Shown piece by piece: positions 1-8,762 of a stretch of 64,000 nucleotides of DNA (the first letter of the stretch is position 1; each line of letters begins with the position of its first letter). The notes beneath the pieces were generated by a model that had not been told where the DNA came from, made no database searches, and worked only from the letters and a program-made list of their open reading frames with translations. The stretch comes from Mariprofundus sp. UBA1536 (GTDB lineage: Bacteria; Pseudomonadota; Zetaproteobacteria; Mariprofundales; Mariprofundaceae): NCBI GenBank assembly GCA_002323245.1, contig DCPU01000001.1, positions 62,001-126,000 of the forward strand. The letters are read 5' to 3'. The position numbers and the translations under genes are program-made.

Positions 1-164
1 TGCGCGGTGCTGCCATTTCGACCTTTGGTGAACGCGTTGTCGATGTATTTTTTATTCAATGCGAAGGCAAATTACTAAATGATGCGCAAATCGCGACCTT
101 GAGCGCGGAACTAAAAAACATAGCTACGCTCAAGAGTAAATCACCTGAAGAAGCGACAGTTTAA
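1..164 (+). CDS. glnD: [Protein-PII] uridylyltransferase, C-terminal end (partial)
   Basis: Only the last 53 codons are in the window, read from base 3 to a TAA at 162-164. The peptide contains ISTFGERVVDVFFI, the typical final strand-helix of the second ACT domain of GlnD, the bifunctional enzyme that uridylylates and deuridylylates PII according to glutamine. Glutamine binds the C-terminal ACT domains, so this piece would be the sensor end. The call rests on the ACT signature alone because the catalytic nucleotidyltransferase and HD domains lie outside the window. An ntrBC pair lies 40 kb away and would be the downstream output of PII signalling. Confidence 0.75.
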   Translation, partial: RGAAISTFGERVVDVFFIQCEGKLLNDAQIATLSAELKNIATLKSKSPEEATV

Positions 165-178
165 GATTAACGCATCAC

Positions 179-541
179 TTACGGCAAACGAAATGCATCT
201 TTGATATGCTCAATCATGGGCGGCAAGATGAACAATGTTTTTGGTGAAACAATCATCACATCAAACCGGCATTGAAAATCTTGGTAATCGGGATGTTTGC
301 TCAACCATACCTTGGCCGCTGAAATTAAACGCTGACATTTATCATCATGCATCGCTTCCAAACTGGATTCATAACGCTGATGCCCTTTGACTTCAACAAA
401 AGCGAGGATGTCATCTTTGCTGGCCACAATATCAAGCTCACCTTTGCCTAATCTGGCATTACGATCGAGAATATCATACCCCAACATCTTTAAATGGCGC
501 TCAGCTGCAATTTCTGCCTTATTGCCCTTACGGGTACTCAT
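179..541 (-). CDS. yraN: YraN/UPF0102 family putative endonuclease
   Basis: 120 residues, the normal family length. The fold is a small PD-(D/E)xK nuclease: Glu near residue 14, the GELD motif near 34-37 and FVEVK near 48-52 supply the expected acidic and lysine positions. The cellular role of YraN proteins is not settled. It ends 14 bp from the converging glnD stop and its start overlaps the end of rsmI by 4 bp, so it is probably translated with rsmI. In Escherichia coli yraN also sits with rsmI and lpoA, which supports the assignment. Confidence 0.88.
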   Translation of the reverse strand: MSTRKGNKAEIAAERHLKMLGYDILDRNARLGKGELDIVASKDDILAFVEVKGHQRYESSLEAMHDDKCQRLISAAKVWLSKHPDYQDFQCRFDVMIVSPKTLFILPPMIEHIKDAFRLP

Positions 542-1419
542 GCTTGATTGTCCTTATCGTTTTCATGTCCATGCAAAAGGCCATACACCCTTGAGCGGGT
601 GACACCAAGCTCCTTGGCAATCTGTTTGGCCAAATAAGAGGCTGACACCGAAGTATCGGCTGCGGCACGGCTTTGCAGCATGTTGAGAATATAGGCATCA
701 TCAACTTCCACGCTTTCTCCAGCACCAATCATCACCACCATTTCCCCACGTCCAGCATGTTCTTCAAAATGCTGCACAACACTATCAATACTGCCTGAGA
801 TAAACTCTTCATGCATTTTGGTGAGCTCTCTTCCCACACAGCATGGGCGGCTGCCCATTTGCGGCAAAGCTTGCAGGGCTTGTAGGGTTTTGAGCACACG
901 TTTTGGTGATTCTAAAAACACTTGGGTGTGTTTTGAAAATTGGATAATTTCGCAAATTTCAGTTCTGGCTTTGCCCTTTCGCGGCAAAAAACCCAAATAG
1001 GTGAAGGTATCTGTAGGCAAGCCCGAAGCTGCCAAAGCTGCAATAGGGCTGCATGCGCCAGGAATCGTGACCACATCAAAGCCAGCTTCGCGTAACATAT
1101 GCACCACATGATAACCGGGATCATTAATCAAGGGCGTACCCGCATCTGAAATGAGGGCAACATCTTTGCCCTCTTCCAGCAAGCCCATGATTTGTTTACC
1201 CGCTTTGCTTTCATTGTGGTCGTGGCAGGGCATCATTTTTGTGGTGATATTGTAGTAATCGAGCAGTTTTCTACTGGTGCGGGTATCTTCAGCTGCAATC
1301 ACATCCACAACTTTGAGCGTTTCTACAGCGCGAAACGTCATATCTTGAAGATTACCAATGGGTGTTGCCACGATGAAAAGTTTACCGAATTGTTGTTTGT
1401 GATTAGTTTGCGATTCCAT
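538..1419 (-). CDS. rsmI: 16S rRNA (cytidine(1402)-2'-O)-methyltransferase
   Basis: 293 residues, full length for the family. It has the tetrapyrrole-methylase fold signatures ATPIGNLQD (residues 19-27) and AAEDTRTSRKLL (about 42-53), plus a GTPLINDPG loop near residue 95. RsmI 2'-O-methylates C1402 in the ribosomal P site, together with RsmH. The conserved ATPIGN motif begins at residue 19, so the start cannot be much further downstream. The start codon at 1419 overlaps the start codon of the divergent lpoA gene, so the two genes have no spacer and each leader lies in the other's coding region. No clear Shine-Dalgarno is visible. Confidence 0.95.
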   Translation of the reverse strand: MESQTNHKQQFGKLFIVATPIGNLQDMTFRAVETLKVVDVIAAEDTRTSRKLLDYYNITTKMMPCHDHNESKAGKQIMGLLEEGKDVALISDAGTPLINDPGYHVVHMLREAGFDVVTIPGACSPIAALAASGLPTDTFTYLGFLPRKGKARTEICEIIQFSKHTQVFLESPKRVLKTLQALQALPQMGSRPCCVGRELTKMHEEFISGSIDSVVQHFEEHAGRGEMVVMIGAGESVEVDDAYILNMLQSRAAADTSVSASYLAKQIAKELGVTRSRVYGLLHGHENDKDNQA

Positions 1420-3394
1420 GATGAAGTCAGCTTATACACATTCAATCCGCACTGCAATTACGCTAAGTATCGCCTTCAGTTTCTTGCTGATTTCAGGTTG
1501 CTCTGGCGGACAAAAACAAAGCACCATTCATATGCAGCAACAAAGCGAAGCTGATGCAAAAGCCGCTGAAGAAGCCAAGGTTTTGCAGGCCCAAGTGGAT
1601 GAGCAGCAATTGGTCATTGATGCCCTTGTGAGCGAAGCACACACAGAAAACCCCTATACTTTCGCTTTGGAAGAATTGTTACTTTTGAGTCAAAACCCAG
1701 ATATTCCCATGCAAAGCCAAGGTAGAGCTGCGCTTGAATATGCTGAACTCTTATTTGAATTTGAACATCCCGATGCCTTGGGCATATGCCAAGATATGTT
1801 ACAAATTTGGACGAAACACCCCTACAGTACTCACACCCGCGTCATCCTTGCCGAAGCCATGATTCGTAATGAAAAGCATGATGATGCTGTGCTCACACTC
1901 ACACAAGCCTTGCAACAACCCTCCGACCCCTACACCTTGGCGCGCATCATCGCCGATGCCACGCCGCTACTCGATGAAGTCGCAGAACACACCAGCGTCA
2001 ACTGGATGCTGGCTGTGGCCATTCAAGATGAAGAAAGGCGCAACCTTTGGCTGCAAAAAGCTGCCAAGTATGCATCTCTTGAATATGTGCTTGAATTGCG
2101 TCAATCCGATTTGCAATTAACAGCCGAACAAGCCAATTTCTACCGCTATGCAGCACGTGAGCGTTTAATGGTCGGCGATTACCATGCTGTACGTATCATT
2201 GCCAAAATTCTTGAGCTTGATTTGCCCGACACAGAAGCTGCAACCATCGTCAAACATTGGGCTGAAAGCGAAGGGCAAATGAATGTAGTCGGCGTTTTAC
2301 TGCCCTTAAGCGGCAAGTACAAAGCTTATGGTGAACAAGCCCTACAAGGCATTCGTATGGCTATGAGCAGGCCAGAATTTGAGGATAGTATCATCCTGCG
2401 CATTCAAGACACAGCCAGCAATGCTGATACTTGTGTCAGCGCATACCACCAACTGGTTGAGCAAGGCGTGCAATGGATTATTGGCCCACTTCTCAGTGAT
2501 AACACCAAAGCCCTGATTCCTTATCTGAACCCAGAGTTGCCAGTCATTTCATTGGCAAGCCAAGTGGAACTGGCCTCATTATCTCCCTCGTTGTTTGTGC
2601 ACAGCTTAGCCAAAACGATTCAAGCCGATTTTATGGCCCATTATATTCTAAAACTTGGTTTAACTCGGTTGGTCATTATTCATAACGATAACTTCAGTGA
2701 ACAAAATGAAGCCGCAGCCTTTGCCCAAACCTTTATCGACAATGGCGGCGAGATTATCGATATCCTTCAACTCGATGCTGCTGCTTCTGATCATAGACTC
2801 GAACTGGAAGGTATTTTAGAGCGCACCGATGATGAAGAATTGTTGGCCATGCTTGATGATGATTTAAAGCTATTTAGCGCCGAAGCAGATATGGATATCC
2901 GTATGCCTTTGAATATGGATGGCATTTATCTTACCGTGCCTGGACGTGACCTTTCGGTGTTGGCTGGCCAATTGGCCTACGCCGATATCAGTAATATCCC
3001 CTTGTACGGCAGCGATCGCTGGTTTGACGGCCACTTGCTTGATGATGGAGGCAGGTATTTAAACTCGATTCGTTTTGCAACGCCATTTAACGACTTAAAC
3101 CCCTTACCGTTGGCGATATTGGATGTACAAAATCAATACCGCGTCATTTGGGCCCAAGAAAAAATGGGTGCACTTTTTGCGCTCGCTTATGATACAGCTA
3201 TGAATGTTGCCGCCATAGGCACTCGCCTTGGCCTCACCGGCATCAATGCCATCAATGCCTTGCATGACACACCAGAATTCCCTGCCATTACTGGTAATTT
3301 CTATTTTGATAGCAACGGCATTAGCCAAAAAACATTCGCCATTCAAACCATACGCGATGGGCGCGTAGAGCTTGTCAAAGAAGTCAACCCATGA
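1418..3394 (+). CDS. lpoA: Penicillin-binding protein activator LpoA-like lipoprotein
   Basis: 658 residues. A lysine/arginine-bearing signal peptide ends in the lipobox LISGC (Cys28), predicting an outer-membrane lipoprotein. Residues about 35-270 are helical and TPR-like. From about residue 288 (VVGVLLPLSGKY) to 645 there is a type I periplasmic-binding fold of the LppC family. In E. coli LpoA reaches through the peptidoglycan to stimulate PBP1A. The order rsmI/lpoA/yraN matches the E. coli locus. Two ATG codons at 1418 and 1421 are both possible starts and neither has a visible Shine-Dalgarno. The stop overlaps the next gene by 4 bp (ATGA). Confidence 0.88.
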   Translation: MMKSAYTHSIRTAITLSIAFSFLLISGCSGGQKQSTIHMQQQSEADAKAAEEAKVLQAQVDEQQLVIDALVSEAHTENPYTFALEELLLLSQNPDIPMQSQGRAALEYAELLFEFEHPDALGICQDMLQIWTKHPYSTHTRVILAEAMIRNEKHDDAVLTLTQALQQPSDPYTLARIIADATPLLDEVAEHTSVNWMLAVAIQDEERRNLWLQKAAKYASLEYVLELRQSDLQLTAEQANFYRYAARERLMVGDYHAVRIIAKILELDLPDTEAATIVKHWAESEGQMNVVGVLLPLSGKYKAYGEQALQGIRMAMSRPEFEDSIILRIQDTASNADTCVSAYHQLVEQGVQWIIGPLLSDNTKALIPYLNPELPVISLASQVELASLSPSLFVHSLAKTIQADFMAHYILKLGLTRLVIIHNDNFSEQNEAAAFAQTFIDNGGEIIDILQLDAAASDHRLELEGILERTDDEELLAMLDDDLKLFSAEADMDIRMPLNMDGIYLTVPGRDLSVLAGQLAYADISNIPLYGSDRWFDGHLLDDGGRYLNSIRFATPFNDLNPLPLAILDVQNQYRVIWAQEKMGALFALAYDTAMNVAAIGTRLGLTGINAINALHDTPEFPAITGNFYFDSNGISQKTFAIQTIRDGRVELVKEVNP

Positions 3395-3762
3395 GCACTG
3401 CGCCTGTAAATGAATCCATTCATTATTTAGAATTTCACGCCAAGGATTTTGCAAAAACCAAATCTTTTTTCATCGCTGTTTTTGATTGGCGCTTTGTTGA
3501 TTATGGCAGTGAATATATGGCTTTTTCAGGAAGCGGTATGGAAGGTGGTTTTTTCAAGAGTCCTTTGACTTCAAATGCGGACCTTGGCAGCGCCTTGGTC
3601 ATATTTTACAGCAACAACTTAGAAGCAACATGTGCAAAAGTCGAACAAGCTGGCGGGCATATCAATAAAGCTATTTTTCAATTCCCTGGTGGTCGTCGTT
3701 TTCATTTCCAAGATCCCAATGGTAATGAATTTGCAGTCTGGTCCGAGCAAGACGCAACTTAA
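3391..3762 (+). CDS. VOC (glyoxalase/bleomycin-resistance) family protein
   Basis: 123 residues with the paired beta-alpha-beta-beta-beta pattern of the vicinal oxygen chelate superfamily. The N-terminal half opens with IHYLEFHAKDFAKTKSFF and the C-terminal half ends in FQDPNGNEFAVW, the usual closing motif. His at residue 12 and Glu near residue 114 are candidate metal ligands. The substrate cannot be told from sequence. Its ATG overlaps the lpoA stop codon (ATGA), so translation is probably coupled, although no functional link to cell-wall synthesis is evident. Confidence 0.85.
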   Translation: MSTAPVNESIHYLEFHAKDFAKTKSFFIAVFDWRFVDYGSEYMAFSGSGMEGGFFKSPLTSNADLGSALVIFYSNNLEATCAKVEQAGGHINKAIFQFPGGRRFHFQDPNGNEFAVWSEQDAT

Positions 3763-3770
3763 AAGAAAAG

Positions 3771-4697
3771 CTACAGCTTCAATCCCTTTATGGCTTGTTT
3801 TAGAAACGGTGTTAATGAATCTGCATCACCACGTTTAGCATTGGGTGTTTGATTTCTAAACCAAGTACTTTGCCGCTTGGCATACCCTCTGGTGGCCGTA
3901 ATACCAGCGGTTGTTGCTGCGTCCAAATCCAATTCACCGCGCACATATTGCAACAGTTGCCGATAACCCACGGCCCGCATCACAGGGTGCGTATCAGCCA
4001 ACCCTTGCGCTTGAAGCCACTTGGTTTCATCCAACCAGCCCATGTCTAGCATTTGCATAAAACGCTGTGCCAAACGCTCACGAAGTACAGGTCTAGGCGT
4101 TTCCAAAACAAACACAGGGCAAACAATGGGGTTTTCTTGTTGCTGATGTGCTTGCTGCTGTTGCCACACAGACAGTGGTACACCTGTGCTTTCAAATACG
4201 GATAAACCACGAATAATGCGCTGTGTATCTTGGTTTTCCAAACGATCTGCCAATACCGGGTCAATAGCCTTGAGTTTTTCGTGCAAATACGGCGTACCAT
4301 AACTTTGCTGCAAAACTTCAAAGCTTTCGCGCACGCCTGCCTTTTCATCAGGCACAGCCGCAAAACCCTCTAATAAAGCTTTTAGGTACATGCCCGTGCC
4401 GCCAGCAATAATGGGCATTCTGCCATGGTCATTTTCTTGTTTGATCACATCACGGGCAGCATTGGCCCAAGTTTGTGCCGACCAAACCTCCTGCACATCC
4501 GCGCAGTCGATGAGCGCATGACGCACAGCAGCTTGCTCTTGTTTACTTGGTTTGGCAGTACCGATATCAAGGCCGCGATACACTTGCATAGAATCGCAAG
4601 AAACAAGACAGGTTTGTTGTTCTGCAGCCAAGCTCATAGCCAAGGCAGATTTGCCAGTGCCCGTTGCCCCAACAAGAGCAACTGCCGATAAAGCCAT
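3771..4697 (-). CDS. miaA: tRNA dimethylallyltransferase
   Basis: 308 residues. The P-loop GATGTGKSALA spans residues 10-20 and is followed by SCDSMQVYRGLDIGTAKPS, the prenyl-acceptor and substrate-binding region. Further signatures are GGTGMYLKALLEG near residue 100 and RAVGYRQ near residue 240. MiaA adds dimethylallyl to A37 of tRNAs reading UNN codons. It converges on the VOC gene, 8 bp away, and lies 1 bp downstream of yajQ on the same strand, suggesting one transcript with yajQ. Confidence 0.96.
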   Translation of the reverse strand: MALSAVALVGATGTGKSALAMSLAAEQQTCLVSCDSMQVYRGLDIGTAKPSKQEQAAVRHALIDCADVQEVWSAQTWANAARDVIKQENDHGRMPIIAGGTGMYLKALLEGFAAVPDEKAGVRESFEVLQQSYGTPYLHEKLKAIDPVLADRLENQDTQRIIRGLSVFESTGVPLSVWQQQQAHQQQENPIVCPVFVLETPRPVLRERLAQRFMQMLDMGWLDETKWLQAQGLADTHPVMRAVGYRQLLQYVRGELDLDAATTAGITATRGYAKRQSTWFRNQTPNAKRGDADSLTPFLKQAIKGLKL

Positions 4698-4698
4698 C

Positions 4699-5184
4699 TT
4701 AGTCTCTGAAGTTGGTAAAGCTTAAAGGGCGGTCAGCGTCCATACCACGAATCAAAGCCATAGCAGCTTGCAAATCATCACGTTTCTTACCTGTGACGCG
4801 CACTTGATCACCTTGAATTGCAGCTTGTACTTTCATTTTTTCATCTTTGATATATTTGACGATTTTTTTCGCCAAAACGGTATCCACGCCCTGTTTCAAG
4901 GTGATGGTTTGACGCTTGGTATCACCCGATGCATTTTCAATATCACCATATTCCAAGCATTTGGCTTCTAAGTTTCTGCGTACCATTTTTGCGCGCAATA
5001 ACTCTTGGACAGTGTTGATATTGTTGACATTATCGCCCACGAGTTTGACCACACCAGCATCAAGTTCAATGCTGGCTTTTGAGTTCTTGAAATCAAAGCG
5101 TGTCGCAATTTCTTTTTTTACCTGATTTATGGCGTTGTCCATTTCATGCATATCAATTTCTGATACGATATCAAAGCTGGGCAT
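4699..5184 (-). CDS. yajQ: YajQ family nucleotide-binding protein
   Basis: 161 residues, the standard YajQ (UPF0234/DUF520) length, beginning MPSFDIVSEIDMHE and ending in the family motif LSFTNFRD. The family has two ferredoxin-like halves. Members bind nucleotides or cyclic di-GMP in some species, but the role here is unknown. The start at 5184 is preceded by AGGAGATTTACCC, a good Shine-Dalgarno. It sits between the pil ATPase genes and miaA on one strand, with 11 bp to the upstream ATPase gene. Confidence 0.92.
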   Translation of the reverse strand: MPSFDIVSEIDMHEMDNAINQVKKEIATRFDFKNSKASIELDAGVVKLVGDNVNNINTVQELLRAKMVRRNLEAKCLEYGDIENASGDTKRQTITLKQGVDTVLAKKIVKYIKDEKMKVQAAIQGDQVRVTGKKRDDLQAAMALIRGMDADRPLSFTNFRD

Positions 5185-5195
5185 GGGTAAATCTC

Positions 5196-6293
5196 CTATA
5201 CTTCTTGTTCACGGCCCATACGCATCATGAAATCTTCTTGCTTCACAGCGTTGGCCAGCGCTTCTTCATATTCTACTACTTCATTTTCCACCAGTTTTTG
5301 CAAATGCTGGTCAAAGGATTGGCTACCATAAATGGTGGCGCCATCTTCCATGGCTTTGGGAATTTCACTTAAACGATTTTCTAAAATATAATGCCTAATC
5401 ACAGAATTGCAGATAAGAATCTCAAGAGCTGCAATGCGGCCTTTGCCATTTTTTTTCGGCAGAAGTTTTTGCACAATCACTGCGCGCAAGTTATGACCCA
5501 AACGCTCGCGAATGGCATCTTGCTCATCTAAAGCAAACGAAGACATCAAGCGCTGAATGGTGCCTACTGCTGTGGTGGCATGCACGGTTGCCATCACCAA
5601 ATGGCCTGTTTCTGCGGCTTGCAAGGCCAGTTGAATCACTTCCCTATCCCTTGCTTCACCGGCCACAATAATATCTGGCGCCTCGCGCAAAGCATCGGAT
5701 AAACCATCAGCATACGCGGATACATCTTCACCCAACTGACGCTGACAAACAGTGCCCTTTTTCTCACAGCTATAGTGAAATTCCATAGGGTCTTCAATGG
5801 TCACCACATGCACCGGTCGATGAGTGATAATATGATCCAACATCGCTGCCATCGTGGTACTTTTCCCAGAGCCCGTTGAACCAGCAATAATAATCAATCC
5901 ATTGCGGTTATTGGTCACCTCTCGAATGACTGGCGGTAAATGTAAATCTTCGAAAGAAGGAATAGTTTTCGGGATAATGCGGGCTACCAATCCAAAGTTG
6001 CCACTGGTACGCATCATGTGTATGCGAAAGTGTGCTACATTTTCCAAAGAATAATGAAAATCCAAACTCTTATGTGCTTCAATATCAATGATCTCATGAT
6101 GATTTCTCAGCATATGATTCAGCATGGCTTTCACAGCTTCGCGATTTTGCACAGGCACTTGGTTGGGTGCGATGGTGACCACCGCACCATTGATGCGCAT
6201 ACGCACGCGGTCATTGCTGCGAATAATCAAATCCGATGCCCCATGTTTATTCGAAGCAAGCAGCAAATCATCTATCATATGCCAATCGGCCAT
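5196..6293 (-). CDS. PilT/PilU-type secretion ATPase (third paralogue)
   Basis: 365 residues. It has the PilT plan: an N-terminal PAS-like domain with KHGASDLIIRSNDRVRMRINGA, Walker A GSTGSGKSTT, an Asp box (TIEDPMEFHY), Walker B region IIVAGEARDREV and a His box (MATVHATTA). These type IV pilus ATPases form hexamers at the inner membrane that drive pilus retraction. It is the third and last gene of a same-strand set with PilU-like and PilT genes and is diverged from both. All nucleotide-binding motifs are intact, so it is likely active. The start has a good Shine-Dalgarno (AAGGAGCTCTT). No symbol is given because the subfamily is uncertain. Confidence 0.88.
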   Translation of the reverse strand: MADWHMIDDLLLASNKHGASDLIIRSNDRVRMRINGAVVTIAPNQVPVQNREAVKAMLNHMLRNHHEIIDIEAHKSLDFHYSLENVAHFRIHMMRTSGNFGLVARIIPKTIPSFEDLHLPPVIREVTNNRNGLIIIAGSTGSGKSTTMAAMLDHIITHRPVHVVTIEDPMEFHYSCEKKGTVCQRQLGEDVSAYADGLSDALREAPDIIVAGEARDREVIQLALQAAETGHLVMATVHATTAVGTIQRLMSSFALDEQDAIRERLGHNLRAVIVQKLLPKKNGKGRIAALEILICNSVIRHYILENRLSEIPKAMEDGATIYGSQSFDQHLQKLVENEVVEYEEALANAVKQEDFMMRMGREQEV

Positions 6294-6315
6294 AAGAGCT
6301 CCTTATCAATACCTA

Positions 6316-7470
6316 TTAAATGGATAAATCCGCACTACCACCAGTAAGCTGGTCAATTCTAGTCTCGGTTTCTTCATTACCTTCCAATTTCGCCATTTTC
6401 ATCTTCAGACGCAAATCATTTACTGCATCGGCATTCTTCATAGCCTCAACTTCAGAAATACGGCCTGAGCGCCACAATTCAAGCAAAGCTTGGTCAAAGG
6501 TATTCATACCATAATTACCGCCCTGCTCCATGGTTTCCTTGATACCCATGATATCCCATTTACCAATTTGATCAGCAACACGTGAATTGTTAATCAATAT
6601 TTCAATGGCCACAGTACGACCGCCATCGACTGTGCGCACCAAACGCTGCGACAAAATCGCTTTCATATTCATGGCCAAATTCAACTGAATTTGGGTGTGC
6701 ATTTCTTCAGGGAAGAAGTTACGAATACGCTCAAGTGCTTGGTTGGAGTTGTTGGCATGTAAGGTTGCCACACACACATGGCCAGTTTCGGCAAAAGTCA
6801 ATGCATGTTCCATGGTTTCACGGTCACGAATTTCACCCACCAGAATCAAATCGGGTGCCTGGCGCATGGTGTTTTTTAGGGCTTGTTTAAAATCGTGGGT
6901 ATCAGTGCCCAATTCACGTTGGGTAATCACTGATTTGCGATGTTTATGCACAAACTCAATCGGATCTTCAATGGTGATGATATGCCCTGCCGAATTGCGA
7001 TTTCGATGATCAATCATCGCAGCCAGCGATGTTGATTTACCAGAACTTGTTGCTCCCACCATGATAATCAAACCACGTTTATTCATGATGATTTCTTTGA
7101 AAATTTCAGGTAATCGCAATTCATCCACTGTGGGCACGTCAGTGGTAATTTTACGAATCACCATGCCCACATCACCGCGTTGCTTAAAAATATTCACCCG
7201 GAACCTACCCAAACCTTCATAAGCAATCGCTAAATTCATTTCCCAATTTTCGGAAAATTCAGCCCGTTGTTTTTCCGACATCGTGGCATTGGCCAACTGC
7301 TCACATTGGATGGCGGTAAGCGGAGGTTGTTTAAGCGGGGTAACTTGGGAGTTGATGCGATAACAAGGCGCCATTCCAGCTGTGATATAAAGGTCAGAAG
7401 CATCCTGCTTCACCATGATAGTTAGCAGCTGTTTGATAGATATTTTTTGTTCTGGCGCTTGTGCACTCAT
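6316..7470 (-). CDS. pilU: Type IV pilus retraction accessory ATPase PilU-like
   Basis: 384 residues, the typical length of PilU, with the start KQDASDLYITAGMAPCYRIN. Walker A here is GATSSGKSTS, the serine-containing version common in PilU. The Asp box TIEDPIEFVH, Walker B LILVGEIRDRET and His box VATLHANNS are intact. PilU assists PilT in high-force retraction. It starts 3 bp after the pilT stop and ends 22 bp before the third ATPase gene, so the three are probably one operon. The GGSADLSI tail is acidic and flexible. Confidence 0.9.
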   Translation of the reverse strand: MSAQAPEQKISIKQLLTIMVKQDASDLYITAGMAPCYRINSQVTPLKQPPLTAIQCEQLANATMSEKQRAEFSENWEMNLAIAYEGLGRFRVNIFKQRGDVGMVIRKITTDVPTVDELRLPEIFKEIIMNKRGLIIMVGATSSGKSTSLAAMIDHRNRNSAGHIITIEDPIEFVHKHRKSVITQRELGTDTHDFKQALKNTMRQAPDLILVGEIRDRETMEHALTFAETGHVCVATLHANNSNQALERIRNFFPEEMHTQIQLNLAMNMKAILSQRLVRTVDGGRTVAIEILINNSRVADQIGKWDIMGIKETMEQGGNYGMNTFDQALLELWRSGRISEVEAMKNADAVNDLRLKMKMAKLEGNEETETRIDQLTGGSADLSI

Positions 7471-7473
7471 AGC

Positions 7474-8520
7474 TTATTGCCCACCGAATAGTTTTTTGTT
7501 TTGTGCTTTATCCATCGCTGCTTGCTGGGTAATTTTACGGGCTTTTACCAAATTTTGCAGTGCCATATCCAGGGTTTGCATACCTTCGCGCTGACCTGTT
7601 TGCATGGATGAAACAATCTGCGCCAATTTATTTTCACGAATCAGATTTTTTACGGCCGGGGTACCAAGCATAATCTCATGGGCTGCAACTCGCCCTTTGC
7701 CATCAGCTGTTTTGAGCAGGGTTTGTGAAATCACAGCCTTTAAGGATTCTGATAACATTGCGCGCACCATGTCTTTTTCCGAGGCTGGAAACACATCGAT
7801 AATACGGTCAATGGTTTTGGGGGCAGATGATGTATGCAAGGTGCCAAATACCATATTACCCGTTTCAGCAGCAGTAAGCGCCAAACTGATGGTTTCAATA
7901 TCACGCATTTCACCCACTAGAATCACATCTGGATCTTCACGCAAAGCGCCCTTAAGGGCTGTGGCAAAAGATTTGGTATGCGGCCCCACCTCACGTTGCG
8001 ATATCAAACTTTGTTTCGACTGGTGCACAAATTCGATGGGATCTTCAACAGTTAGGATATGGCCTTTTTCCAGCTCATTGCGATAGTTAATCATGGCCGC
8101 AAGAGTTGTTGATTTACCCGAGCCGGTAGGCCCTGTGACCAAACAAATACCTCGTGGAGCCATAGCTAGCTCCTTAAACAATGGTGGGGCATGCAATTGG
8201 TCTAAGGTCAGCACTTCAGTGCGAATGGTACGAAACACTGCTGACATGCCACGGTTTTGCCAAAAGCAATTCACACGAAAGCGGGCGATGTCACCAAGGG
8301 CAAAAGAAAAGTCTAAATCTTTATGCTCTTCAAAATTCTTGCGTTGCTCATCATTCATGATGTCGTAAACCATGGCGATAACCGATTTGTTATCCAAGGC
8401 AGGCATCTTGATTTTGGTCATATCGCCATTGATACGAATCATGGGTGGCTCGCCTGCTGATACATGTAAATCCGAAGCGCCATTTTTTACTGAAAAAGCC
8501 AATAGTTCTGAAATATCCAT
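7474..8520 (-). CDS. pilT: Type IV pilus twitching motility ATPase PilT
   Basis: 348 residues, the canonical PilT length. It has the N-terminal motif KNGASDLHVSAGEPPMIRI, Walker A GPTGSGKST at residues 130-138, an Asp box (VEDPIEFVH), Walker B VILVGEMRDIET and His box GTLHTSSA. PilT depolymerises type IV pili and powers twitching, DNA uptake and surface sensing. It is first in the three-gene ATPase set, with GGGAGTGAGTGA before the ATG. The pilus biogenesis genes pilB, pilC and pilD are not in the window, as is common for pilTU loci. Confidence 0.95.
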   Translation of the reverse strand: MDISELLAFSVKNGASDLHVSAGEPPMIRINGDMTKIKMPALDNKSVIAMVYDIMNDEQRKNFEEHKDLDFSFALGDIARFRVNCFWQNRGMSAVFRTIRTEVLTLDQLHAPPLFKELAMAPRGICLVTGPTGSGKSTTLAAMINYRNELEKGHILTVEDPIEFVHQSKQSLISQREVGPHTKSFATALKGALREDPDVILVGEMRDIETISLALTAAETGNMVFGTLHTSSAPKTIDRIIDVFPASEKDMVRAMLSESLKAVISQTLLKTADGKGRVAAHEIMLGTPAVKNLIRENKLAQIVSSMQTGQREGMQTLDMALQNLVKARKITQQAAMDKAQNKKLFGGQ

Positions 8521-8652
8521 TCACTCACTCCCTAGCCATAACGATGGTTTCGCTTATGGCAGAGCATAGGAGCTATGGTTTCATCTCGCAAGACAAAGCA
8601 TCAGCGTTGATACTCATAACCCAATGACTTTAAAAACTTTCTGCGCTCACGG

Positions 8653-8681
8653 TTATCCTATTGTTCTGCTTATGCTATGAT
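8653..8681 (+). promoter_or_regulatory. Candidate sigma-70 promoter with extended -10
   Basis: TGCTATGAT at 8673-8681 reads as an extended -10 (TG, one base, TATGAT). A weak -35-like TTATCC lies at 8653-8658, giving a 17-bp spacer. It lies in the 242-bp gap between divergent pilT and the antiporter gene and points to the antiporter start at 8763. This is pattern matching only, and the -35 match is poor. Confidence 0.35.
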
Positions 8682-8762
8682 GCGCTGGTGATGCCAAAAC
8701 GTCGACCCATTGGGCATAGCAACCATCACAATCTTACTTAATTCCACTTTTGAGGTGAACCC

